A DNA stretch of 31,161 bases from a virus, in the IMG/VR virus record IMGVR_UViG_3300035564_000159, positions 1-31,161 of that record. One strand, given 5' to 3'. The notes beneath the pieces are model-generated. The model was given only the letters and a program-made list of their open reading frames with translations, had not been told where the DNA came from and did not search any database. Each line of letters opens with the position of its first letter. Positions within the stretch are counted from its first letter, which is position 1. The position numbers and the translations under genes were made by a program. This document shows, piece by piece, positions 15,508 to 21,428 of the stretch.

Positions 15508-15542
15508 TCTCTTTCAAGACCTCATTCACATGGAGGTGAATT

Positions 15543-15806
15543 ATGTCTGAAACTTTTGTAGTAAACGGGTCTGTAACTGATGTCGAACTTCGAGACCCAA
15601 AATATCCAAACATAAAAGTTCGTTTGGATGAGTGTGATGGGAATGCTTTTTCAATACTTGGTGTTGTTACAAAAGCATTGAAAGAGAATGGGGTGAGTAC
15701 GGAAGAACGAAGTCAGTTCATGACCGAGGCAGTCGCAGGAAATTACGACCATCTTCTTGCAGTCTGCATGTCCTGGGTAAACACTTGGGACTTGGAAGAG
15801 CAATAA
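15543..15806 (+). CDS. Conserved phage protein of unknown function (87 aa)
   Basis: ATG 15543, seven bases after GGAGG and just outside a hairpin that holds that site in its loop. The central pattern 'LDECDGNAFSILGVVTKALKENGVS ... FMTEAVAGNYDHLLAVCMSWV' is one I associate with a small conserved protein seen in many phages, plasmids and mobile regions. Its role is unknown. First gene of the structured-leader block. Confidence 0.75.
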   Translation: MSETFVVNGSVTDVELRDPKYPNIKVRLDECDGNAFSILGVVTKALKENGVSTEERSQFMTEAVAGNYDHLLAVCMSWVNTWDLEEQ

Positions 15807-15811
15807 AATTC

Positions 15812-15868
15812 GTTGAACCACACATCTGCAGTTTAGGAAACTAGACTGCAGGCAGGGTTGTTCAACCC
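15812..15868 (+). promoter_or_regulatory. Leader RNA element E1
   Basis: Closing helix GTTGAAC (15812-15818)/GTTCAAC (15860-15866); left loop CACACAT; 11-bp helix 15826-15851 with GAAA tetraloop; right loop GCAGGGTT; then CCC. Alternative hairpin GGGTTG/CAACCC. The ribosome-binding site follows in the loop of ATTCAC-ATGGAG-GTGAAT. Confidence 0.75.
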
Positions 15869-15888
15869 AATTCACATGGAGGTGAATA

Positions 15889-16296
15889 ATGAACGGACTA
15901 ATTAGATGGAACCTGGCAGAAGTCGAAAAACTTGTTGAGTTAACTCACTATGCCAAAGTGCACAACAAGATGTTTGGTCACCGCAAAGAAATCCCTGGTC
16001 TTATCCTGGTGAAAGACCAAGGGATTTATCTTATCTCCACCAAGACCTATCCTAAAGGAAAGTCACCTGCAACAGAGGGTGAAGTTCTTTATGCGAAGGG
16101 TTTTGGTCCGGATGCTGACTGGGATAAAGTCCAGTCTGCAGCAGGTGGTGATGACTTTGCGGAATTACTTCCACTGACTGACTTGGATAAAATCATCAAC
16201 ACCTTGAAAGACCAGAAGATTGATTTGAACCAAGCACGCTTGGTGGTTGAATTCTCTGACCGCTGTTTCAAGATTGGAGTAGGGGTCAAGAAGTGA
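15889..16296 (+). CDS. DUF3085-like protein (135 aa)
   Basis: Start at ATG 15889 after GGAGG. The middle of the protein, 'GLILVKDQGIYLISTKT ... VLYAKGFGPDADWDKVQSAAGGDDFAELLPL', matches the pattern of DUF3085 ('lv.DqGvYl ... vaYa.g.dp ... GGDD..E'). The biochemical role is unknown; these proteins are common on phages and plasmids. The stop is followed at once by leader element E2. Confidence 0.65.
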   Translation: MNGLIRWNLAEVEKLVELTHYAKVHNKMFGHRKEIPGLILVKDQGIYLISTKTYPKGKSPATEGEVLYAKGFGPDADWDKVQSAAGGDDFAELLPLTDLDKIINTLKDQKIDLNQARLVVEFSDRCFKIGVGVKK

Positions 16297-16352
16297 GTTG
16301 AATGCACATCTGTCCATCAGGAGACTGGTGGACAGTCAGGGTAATTCAACCC
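16297..16352 (+). promoter_or_regulatory. Leader RNA element E2
   Basis: Begins at the first base after the upstream stop. Closing helix GTTGAAT (16297-16303)/ATTCAAC (16344-16350), with a compensatory change from E1; left loop GCACAT; 11-bp helix 16310-16335 with GAGA tetraloop; right loop TCAGGGTA. The ribosome-binding site sits in an ATGC/GCAT hairpin. Confidence 0.75.
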
Positions 16353-16370
16353 AATGCTATGGAGGCATGA

Positions 16371-16610
16371 ATGATTACAAGAGGTTGTATCCAAGAAGAA
16401 CGTCGTGACGCAAGAGAGTACAAAAACCCGTACCCCCATGGTTCATATCTTTGGGCAAGGGCATATTGGAGATACTTGACCTTGAGTGAAATAAAGGCAT
16501 ATATGATTGCTGACATCAAACAAGGTCGGTATCCAGTAGACATCACTGTAAAAGAACACATCATTGCAACTGCTCTGCAAAGTGAATATGAAACTATTCA
16601 CGACCTATGA
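16371..16610 (+). CDS. Hypothetical protein (79 aa)
   Basis: ATG 16371 after GGAGG. The small charged protein has a Tyr/Trp-rich middle (YPHGSYLWARAYWRYLTLSE). No domain is recognised. It is flanked by leader elements E2 and E3, and its stop codon abuts E3. Confidence 0.68.
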   Translation: MITRGCIQEERRDAREYKNPYPHGSYLWARAYWRYLTLSEIKAYMIADIKQGRYPVDITVKEHIIATALQSEYETIHDL

Positions 16611-16667
16611 GTTGAGCAACACATTTGCCCATTAAGAAATTAGTGGGCAAGCAGGGTCGTTCAACCC
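16611..16667 (+). promoter_or_regulatory. Leader RNA element E3
   Basis: Begins at the base after the stop. Closing helix GTTGAGC (16611-16617)/GTTCAAC (16659-16665), using one G-U pair; left loop AACACAT; 11-bp helix 16625-16650 with GAAA tetraloop; right loop GCAGGGTC. The ribosome-binding site is in the loop of ATTCAC-TGGAG-GTGAAT. Confidence 0.75.
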
Positions 16668-16685
16668 ATTCACTGGAGGTGAATA

Positions 16686-17102
16686 ATGAAACAGAATGAA
16701 GAGTACATCAAGTTCATCAAGGACAACGAGTTGGATAAAGAACCATGTTACGGTTTTTATGATTGGTTCTGTACTAACAAAGCACTGCCTGCTCGAAGTC
16801 GCCGATTGATGCGGAAAATGTTGGAAGTCTTTGATGCCAACAAGGTTGGTCATGTGTTTGACCAGTCTAAAATCAAGGTCTTCTTCAAGAACAACTGCCC
16901 GTGTGTTGGTAAGTTGTATGATGACTTCCGTATCTGTGACAAAGAGACTGGTGAAGTTTTATTCACCATTGTCCCTGCATCTGGTTTTGACCGAAACTTT
17001 GGTCAACCTGAATTGTGGGCACGAATAAAAGACAGTGAGAAGATGGCGGAAATAAGAGTCAATGAATGGTCTGAAGTTGTGGAGTGGTTCAAAGAAGATT
17101 GA
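16686..17102 (+). CDS. Hypothetical protein (138 aa)
   Basis: ATG 16686 after GGAGG. A soluble, mixed alpha/beta protein with a helical first half ('GFYDWFCTNKALPARSRRLMRKML') and a beta-rich second half ('KIKVFFKNNCPCVGKLYDDFRICD'). I do not recognise a family. Its stop codon TGA is part of the closing helix of element E4. Confidence 0.68.
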   Translation: MKQNEEYIKFIKDNELDKEPCYGFYDWFCTNKALPARSRRLMRKMLEVFDANKVGHVFDQSKIKVFFKNNCPCVGKLYDDFRICDKETGEVLFTIVPASGFDRNFGQPELWARIKDSEKMAEIRVNEWSEVVEWFKED

Positions 17103-17189
17103 CCCTCACATCCGTTCTCGAGCAAGTCTCGTAGGTTGCTAGCAATCACAGACTTATGACTCGAGAACGGTCAGGGATGGTTCAATCCC
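17098..17189 (+). promoter_or_regulatory. Leader RNA element E4 (extended-arm form)
   Basis: ATTGACC(C) (17098-17105) pairs with GGTTCAAT (17179-17186) with one mismatch and contains the upstream TGA. Left loop CTCACAT; perfect 11-bp helix 17112-17122/17160-17170. In place of a tetraloop, a second helix AAGTCT/AGACTT and a TTGC/GCAA tip extend the arm. Alternative hairpin GGGAT/ATCCC shows compensatory change against GGGT/ACCC elsewhere. Confidence 0.7.
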
Positions 17190-17202
17190 AATGGAGGTAA
17201 TA

Positions 17203-18234
17203 ATGTCTGACAATATTTTTGGTGAACGTTTTATGTCCGTTCGTCAACCGGCTTGGCATGGTCTGGGAACTGTTATCCAGAAGGCAGTCAAGCCAAGTCT
17301 CGCAGTCAAGAAATTCCATCTTGATTACGAAGTCGGAACATACCCAATGGTTGCAATCGTCGGGAAGAAACAAGTCAAGACCGACAAGGTCGCAATCATG
17401 CGGTCTCCCACTGCTGAAGATAAACAGTGGAGACTGTTTGGGACGGCTGGCGGGAAGTACGAGATTGTCCAGAATAAGGACCTCGCAAATATCATGGACA
17501 CAATCCACGAAGTCTGGGGGTTGGAGACCATGGGTGCGATTGACCTTGGCAAGACAATCTTCATGACCTTCAAGACTGGTGACCAAGACATTGAAGGTGA
17601 CCAGATTAAAGGTTACTTCCTCGTGACGGATACCAAGGATGGTGGAACTTCGGTCAAGTGTGCTTATACACCTGTTCGTGTCGTGTGTTCAAACACACTG
17701 CGGTCAGGTCTAAAGCAAGCGACCATCGCCATCAACATCCAGCATATCACTGGGGCAAAAGACCAACTGGCAGCAAGGGTTAACCTGATTGCCAAAGCAC
17801 AGAAGGCTATTGATGAAACAACGATGGTCTTCAGGCAGTTGGCGAATGCCAAGGTAACTACCAAGCAGGCTGAGTTGATGTTCGACCAAGTTTACCCTCT
17901 TCCTAAAACCCCGGAAGATATGGCACTGGTCGATTACTCGCAGGAAGACCTTGGTGCACTTTTGTTCAAGGGTGTGCAAGACTCCATGTATGCCTACAAC
18001 TTCTATACCAAGCAAGCCCAAGACCTTCGGGCAGGGGCAAGCGAGTTGTACGAGAAGTTGAACGACGAGTATCCTAATCTCGCCGGAAGTGCTTGGCATG
18101 TGTGGAATGCTATCGTGGAGTCTGCTGACTTCCGTGATGGTGGACGAAGCCCTGAAATTTCTTCCTTGTTTGGAGCAAGGGCTCGTGAGAAGGCGACTGC
18201 TTTCAAACTCGCGACCCAGTTCATTAAGAAATAA
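17203..18234 (+). CDS. DUF932 / TIGR03299 phage-plasmid protein (343 aa)
   Basis: Starts at ATG 17203; the ATG at 17191 lies within the ribosome-binding site ATGGAGG. The N-terminus 'FMSVRQPAWHGLGTVI' and the regions 'YEIVQNKDLANIMDTI', 'DGGTSVKCAYTPVRVVCSNTL' and 'NIQHITGAKDQLAARVNLI' match the DUF932 (TIGR03299) family, widespread on phages and plasmids and about this length. No biochemical function is established that I can state with confidence. The strongest family match in this gene block. Confidence 0.85.
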   Translation: MSDNIFGERFMSVRQPAWHGLGTVIQKAVKPSLAVKKFHLDYEVGTYPMVAIVGKKQVKTDKVAIMRSPTAEDKQWRLFGTAGGKYEIVQNKDLANIMDTIHEVWGLETMGAIDLGKTIFMTFKTGDQDIEGDQIKGYFLVTDTKDGGTSVKCAYTPVRVVCSNTLRSGLKQATIAINIQHITGAKDQLAARVNLIAKAQKAIDETTMVFRQLANAKVTTKQAELMFDQVYPLPKTPEDMALVDYSQEDLGALLFKGVQDSMYAYNFYTKQAQDLRAGASELYEKLNDEYPNLAGSAWHVWNAIVESADFRDGGRSPEISSLFGARAREKATAFKLATQFIKK

Positions 18235-18236
18235 GA

Positions 18237-18328
18237 GTTAAACTACCCCAGTGCTCGTAAGTCCAAAACCTGAAGCACATTACCCCTTCATGGCGACAAC
18301 CTTACGAGCACAATGGGTCGTTCAACCC
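18237..18328 (+). promoter_or_regulatory. Leader RNA element E5 (extended-arm form, divergent)
   Basis: GTTAAAC (18237-18243)/GTTCAAC (18320-18326) pairs at 6 of 7. Perfect 11-bp helix GTGCTCGTAAG (18251-18261)/CTTACGAGCAC (18301-18311), with an apical arm TGAAG/CTTCA. Left loop TACCCCA and right loop AATGGGTC depart from the consensus, but their lengths (7 and 8) are kept. Confidence 0.65.
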
Positions 18329-18342
18329 GAATGGAGGTTTAC

Positions 18343-18633
18343 ATGAGTTACGCAGATGTCAAAAGTTTCAAACCCTATTATCACATCATGCTATTCGCAC
18401 ACGGGTTTGAGTCTATTGACTTTGAGGCTCATGAGGTCGATGAAATCCAGTCTACCGTTGCTGGCATAGTTCAGAACTATCGCATAGCAAGGGAGGAATG
18501 GATAGCAGGAAAGATATTCGACATCGATACGAATGAGTTGGTTGGCACTGTTGTTTATCCAACCGGCAAGGTCTTAGACATGGCAGGCAACCCTGTCAAG
18601 TATGGATGGAAGATGATTAGGGACTTGGATTGA
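18343..18633 (+). CDS. Hypothetical protein (96 aa)
   Basis: Start at ATG 18343, five bases after GGAGG; an in-frame upstream ATG at 18313 lies inside element E5. Mixed alpha/beta, with 'YHIMLFAHGFESIDFEAHEVDEI' and 'GKIFDIDTNELVGTVVYPTGKV'. No family recognised. The stop TGA (18631-18633) is part of the E6 closing helix. Confidence 0.68.
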   Translation: MSYADVKSFKPYYHIMLFAHGFESIDFEAHEVDEIQSTVAGIVQNYRIAREEWIAGKIFDIDTNELVGTVVYPTGKVLDMAGNPVKYGWKMIRDLD

Positions 18634-18685
18634 ACTACGCATTTGCAGCCAAGGAGACTTGACTGCAAGCAGGGTCGTTCAACCC
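18630..18685 (+). promoter_or_regulatory. Leader RNA element E6
   Basis: TTGAAC (18630-18635) pairs with GTTCAA (18677-18682) and includes the upstream stop. Left loop TACGCAT; 11-position helix 18643-18668 with one C-A mismatch and GAGA tetraloop; right loop GCAGGGTC; then CCC and GGAGG four bases on. Confidence 0.7.
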
Positions 18686-18698
18686 GAATGGAGGTAAA

Positions 18699-18965
18699 AT
18701 GATAGATAATCAAACTCGAAAAGATATTCTTGCAGCAAGAGTACTAATCCTTCAAAAGCAGGGTTGGATTTTACTCAATCAAGCAGACTTCTCTGCCCAG
18801 TTAAGATTGCCTAAAGGAAATCCTAATGGGTGTTTGCTTTTCTTCCTGCTTATCCTTGCAGTCCTTCCAGCAGTGATATACCTGATACTCTGGTCTATGA
18901 AGAAGGAGGATGTTATAACTCTTGCGGTCGATGAGACCGGTCAAGTAAGTATGATACGAAATTAA
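18699..18965 (+). CDS. Small membrane protein with one transmembrane segment (88 aa)
   Basis: ATG 18699 after GGAGG. The first ~40 residues are soluble ('LILQKQGWILLNQADFSAQLRLPKG'). Residues about 45-67 form a strong membrane segment (LLFFLLILAVLPAVIYLILW) followed by KK. The C-terminal tail ends 'VDETGQVSMIRN'. It could act at the host membrane, but no family or function is assigned. Confidence 0.7.
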   Translation: MIDNQTRKDILAARVLILQKQGWILLNQADFSAQLRLPKGNPNGCLLFFLLILAVLPAVIYLILWSMKKEDVITLAVDETGQVSMIRN

Positions 18966-18975
18966 TCCCAAACCT

Positions 18976-19059
18976 TGTTCCTCCCCTTCTCTGGGGTTGG
19001 GACGGTTTGGGTTCGCCTCCAGGCTCAAACATTCCTGACCCCAACGAAGTGGAGGAACA
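18976..19059 (+). promoter_or_regulatory. Multi-stem leader RNA before the last early gene (E7, different type)
   Basis: Outer helix TGTTCCTCC (18976-18984)/GGAGGAACA (19051-19059), perfect 9 bp. Inside: CTTC/GAAG (18986-18989/19046-19049), GTTGGG (18996-19001)/CCCAAC (19040-19045), or alternatively TGGGGT/ACCCCA, and GTTTG (19005-19009)/CAAAC (19026-19030). It lacks the E1-E6 consensus. The real ribosome-binding site AAGGAG lies outside. Confidence 0.55.
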
Positions 19060-19081
19060 CATTCAATAGAAGGAGAAATGT

Positions 19082-19255
19082 ATGGCAGAGACCAAGGAAG
19101 AAATCATGGCGAAAATGAACAAAGCAGCGAGTGATGCAGAAGCCGAGTTCAAAACCACATGGACCGGTAAGCAGGTCGCAGAGTGGATGAAGAAATGGTA
19201 TATGCAAGCAGGGTATAAGCGATTGTGCAAAATCCTGCTCGCCCAGTACAAATAA
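19082..19255 (+). CDS. Small charged protein (57 aa), last gene of the rightward operon
   Basis: ATG 19082 to TAA 19253-19255, with AAGGAG upstream. The ATG at 19078 is in another frame and gives a short unlikely peptide. The product is helical and charged (MAETKEEIMAKMNKAASDAE at the start, 'WMKKWYMQAGYKRLCKILL' later), with Trp and Tyr typical of a real small protein. The terminator follows within five bases. No function assigned. Confidence 0.7.
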   Translation: MAETKEEIMAKMNKAASDAEAEFKTTWTGKQVAEWMKKWYMQAGYKRLCKILLAQYK

Positions 19256-19259
19256 AAGA

Positions 19260-19297
19260 AAAACCCCCGGGACTGTTCAAGGTCTCGGGGGTTTTTT
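19260..19297. terminator. Strong rho-independent terminator between convergent operons
   Basis: AAAACCCCCGGGAC (19260-19273) pairs with GTCTCGGGGGTTTT (19282-19295) with one G-U, loop TGTTCAAG, and a T-run follows. The A-run on the left makes it work on the minus strand too, ending both the rightward early operon and the leftward late operon. Confidence 0.93.
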
Positions 19298-19313
19298 ATT
19301 GCCTGTTCGTAAA

Positions 19314-19706
19314 CTACCCACCAGGAGTAGACGAGGTGGAGGTCGTAGTAGTCTCGGTCGTCGTTGCTCTGGTCTGAATTTCCGTCACTTTTGCTTGCGC
19401 CATTGCAGATAGTTTTATAACGAGGTCAAGGACAGTATGCCAGAACCTCGAACCTGCAGCGGATAGTAATCCCATCATAACAAAACCTACCCATGCCGGA
19501 ACGACAAGAAATGGCAGGTAGACAATGAGATTAAAGTTGAAGGCAAAAGCAAGACCAACACCGATTGCAAGACTTGCAAGGATATTAGCAGATGTCCTCC
19601 ACTGTTCATTGGCAATCTTGGCAAATGCGGGTTTCAACATTTCCAATGCCGCTTCGACCATGGTTGCCAGCAAAATTAAAACTGTTATTGCGGAAGGTAT
19701 ATTCAT
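19314..19706 (-). CDS. Multi-pass membrane protein, holin candidate (130 aa)
   Basis: Three hydrophobic segments (about 4-22, 42-60, 62-85) and a polar Thr/Ser-rich tail (TRATTTETTTTSTSSTPGG). The 'PAWVGFVMMGLLSAAGSRFWHTVLDLVIKL' region resembles a small membrane-protein family common near phage lysis genes ('TGL...GSnfihdl'). AAGGAG precedes the ATG. Last gene of the late operon. Holin function is inferred from topology and closeness to the endolysin. Confidence 0.6.
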   Translation of the reverse strand: MNIPSAITVLILLATMVEAALEMLKPAFAKIANEQWRTSANILASLAIGVGLAFAFNFNLIVYLPFLVVPAWVGFVMMGLLSAAGSRFWHTVLDLVIKLSAMAQAKVTEIQTRATTTETTTTSTSSTPGG

Positions 19707-19716
19707 TTCACTCCTT

Positions 19717-19887
19717 TTAGAATATCTTGACCAAGTGCAGCAACCAGATGATTGCCGCTATAATCAAGATTGCGTATAAGACCCATTTTATATTCGCGAA
19801 TGGGGCAGGAAGGGGCAGGATGCTGATGAGGTACCAGATTAGGCAGAACACCAGAATAGCGATAAGCAGGGTGATTAATATTGACAT
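19717..19887 (-). CDS. Small two-TM hydrophobic protein, holin-like (56 aa)
   Basis: ATG 19887-19885 to TAA 19719-19717. Two membrane segments flank a 'LPLPAPF' turn (MSILITLLIAILVFCLIWYL first, then 'WVLYAILIIAAIIWLLHLV'). Such tiny 'LPLP' proteins recur in phage late operons. It could be the holin or an antiholin partner. GAGGAAAAATAAA upstream gives a weak but usable ribosome-binding site. It starts one base after the preceding gene's stop. Confidence 0.75.
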   Translation of the reverse strand: MSILITLLIAILVFCLIWYLISILPLPAPFANIKWVLYAILIIAAIIWLLHLVKIF

Positions 19888-19888
19888 T

Positions 19889-20260
19889 TTATTTTTCCTC
19901 GTCGAATGGGTACAGTTTTTTCCTTGCGGGAATAACTGTTTGAGAGGTCACAGTGGCTGTAGCAGTAATGGGTTTTATCTGGACCTCGGCAATTTGCGGT
20001 GGAGTGCTTGTCCTGAAGTGTACGATTATCTCATAGTCTTTTTCAATCTCCACTGCCTCCAGTCTTTTTTCTAGGTTGTCAATTTTCTTAACATACTCCT
20101 CATTCTGCTTTGCAAGAATGCTCTGGGAGTTTGACAGACTTTGAATTGTTGCACCATTCATCGACTGTCTTTCTACGGGTGCTTTCCGCCATAATAGGAT
20201 AACACCTGCTAAAGAGGATATGGCTAGAATTATTGGGAGAACTTTCAAAAAATTATCCAT
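19889..20260 (-). CDS. Membrane-anchored coiled-coil protein (123 aa)
   Basis: N-terminal membrane anchor (about 7-25, VLPIILAISSLAGVILLW), then a predicted coiled coil (about 40-78, 'LAKQNEEYVKKIDNLEKRLEAVEIEKDY') and a Pro/Thr-rich beta tail. The layout is like an inner-membrane spanin or a lysis accessory protein, but no matching outer-membrane partner is seen. I call it lysis-cassette protein of unknown role. Confidence 0.62.
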   Translation of the reverse strand: MDNFLKVLPIILAISSLAGVILLWRKAPVERQSMNGATIQSLSNSQSILAKQNEEYVKKIDNLEKRLEAVEIEKDYEIIVHFRTSTPPQIAEVQIKPITATATVTSQTVIPARKKLYPFDEEK

Positions 20261-20261
20261 G

Positions 20262-20582
20262 CTACTCTGCTCCTCCGTACTTTCTTAGAACTATGTCGAC
20301 TGCAACGGGTGCAAGAAAGAACAGAGACACCATTGGTCTGACAAAGTCGCTGTATTCCCATATCTCACCTACCTCATGTGGTCCAGGCAGAGGTAGCCAG
20401 CCAGTCAACACTGCAACGTAGACCAGAACATTATACAGGATTGTCAATCCCACCAAGGTGTAAACAGTTTGTCGAATGGGTGCTTTCAACCAATAGCGAT
20501 GGAATGCTTGAACAAACATATATACACTTGCTCCCAGCCCGATGAGCGCATTGATTGTTATATTCAGCAAGTTGATATTCAT
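20262..20582 (-). CDS. Three-TM membrane protein (106 aa), lysis cassette
   Basis: Start at ATG 20582, with GGGAGT upstream; a longer frame from 20624 would begin inside the endolysin gene. Hydrophobic segments lie near residues 6-24, 38-62 and 78-96, with a 'GWLPLPGPHEVGE' turn. A holin or holin partner is plausible from its place next to the endolysin. Which of the four small membrane genes here is the actual holin cannot be decided from the sequence. Confidence 0.62.
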   Translation of the reverse strand: MNINLLNITINALIGLGASVYMFVQAFHRYWLKAPIRQTVYTLVGLTILYNVLVYVAVLTGWLPLPGPHEVGEIWEYSDFVRPMVSLFFLAPVAVDIVLRKYGGAE

Positions 20583-20590
20583 AGAACTCC

Positions 20591-21418
20591 CTAAGCAGGT
20601 TGCAAGAATTTGAATGTGACCCAAGTATTATTGGTCAGTTGTACATAAGTATTCACTACGGTCAATGGGGTTTTTATCTGCAATACATCACCTACCTTTG
20701 CGGTCGTCAAGAGTGCATAAGCGGTTGATGGTCCTGACCGAATATTGCAGGGGGTAATTACTCGATACGGTAGGGAAGGAGGAAGAACTACCGGAGGTAA
20801 TATACCCCCTGCAAGTTTCGCCAAAGCAGTCTGGTCACCGCTGAAAAAGTTATGGTCGACCTGAAGACTTTGACATCCATACTTTTGACCATCTGCTCGG
20901 TCAGTGTTCTGCCAGAACAACCAGTTGGTCCAGGGCTTAGGTACTCGAACGATAAACTGGAAGGCTGTGTACCAAGGCAACCAGAGTGGATACTTTGCCC
21001 ACTTAGGGTCGTTCGAACCCCAGTCATTCCAGTAGTAATACCCGACATAGACCATGGGAGTTTTACCCAGGGCTTGTTCTACATATTGTATGAAGTTCCA
21101 GGCACGTGTGGAAACATCGGTTGCCCTCATCCCTGCGAACGGCTTCATCTCTAGGTCCAAGCAGGGTGGAAGTTCCCCAGGGTCAGGTCGCAGGAAGTCG
21201 CAGAACATTCTTGCTTGTGACAACCAGTCAAGACCCCAGTCGAGGTAATGATAACCGCCACGAGGCATAAAGCCTTTGGCACCGTTCCAAGTCTCTTGGA
21301 ACCGTTGGTCCATTCCCCACTGACTGACCTTGACATAAAGAAAAGTAGAACCTGCGGTAACCGCTTTTATCGGGTCTAACTTTCCTTCCCACTTGCTCGT
21401 ATCAATTCCTTCAAGCAT
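20591..21418 (-). CDS. Endolysin: GH25 lysozyme with C-terminal SH3b domain
   Basis: 275 residues. The GH25 fold starts GIDTSKWEG (D6) and carries the catalytic DLE of 'CLDLEMKP' (D88, E90), with 'YVGYYYWND' and 'FWQNTDRADG' further along. GH25 enzymes cut the MurNAc-GlcNAc bond of peptidoglycan. Residues about 215-275 ('YRVITPCNIRSGPSTAYALLTTAKVGDVLQI') are an SH3b wall-binding domain. There is no signal peptide, so release by a holin is expected. This domain pair is usual in phages of Gram-positive hosts. Confidence 0.92.
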   Translation of the reverse strand: MLEGIDTSKWEGKLDPIKAVTAGSTFLYVKVSQWGMDQRFQETWNGAKGFMPRGGYHYLDWGLDWLSQARMFCDFLRPDPGELPPCLDLEMKPFAGMRATDVSTRAWNFIQYVEQALGKTPMVYVGYYYWNDWGSNDPKWAKYPLWLPWYTAFQFIVRVPKPWTNWLFWQNTDRADGQKYGCQSLQVDHNFFSGDQTALAKLAGGILPPVVLPPSLPYRVITPCNIRSGPSTAYALLTTAKVGDVLQIKTPLTVVNTYVQLTNNTWVTFKFLQPA

Positions 21419-21428
21419 GGTAATCTCC

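Larger units (their letters stand above)
15111..15542 (+). ncRNA. Structured 5' leader/non-coding RNA region (432 nt)
   Basis: No large gene lies here. After the -10 at 15142-15147, the RNA can form: ACCGGAC (15196-15202)/GTCCGGT (15244-15250), enclosing smaller pairings; AGAGAAGT (15363-15370)/ACTTCTCT (15376-15383) with loop CCTCC; an 18-bp long-range helix, 15385-15402/15490-15507; inside it TTCAC/GTGAA; then GAGGTCT (15504-15510)/AGACCTC (15517-15523), which competes with the end of the 18-bp helix. Last is a ribosome-binding-site hairpin, ATTCAC-ATGGAG-GTGAAT (15524-15541). The dense nested pairing points to a functional RNA. Family not recognised. Confidence 0.6.

Noticed and set aside
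17179-17189. tRNA T-arm-like sequence GGTTCAATCCC and GTTCAACCC in the other leaders
   Set aside because: It resembles a T-loop consensus, but there is no acceptor stem, anticodon arm or CCA, and the surrounding helices are better explained by the E-element fold. tRNA mimicry is not excluded but not supported.
18313-18342. Upstream in-frame ATG for the 96-residue gene
   Set aside because: It lies inside the E5 leader and has no ribosome-binding site, whereas ATG 18343 follows GGAGG at normal spacing.
15812-18685. Spaced repeats suggesting a CRISPR array
   Set aside because: The repeats vary in sequence, keep structure rather than identity, and the spacers are genes. This is not a CRISPR array.
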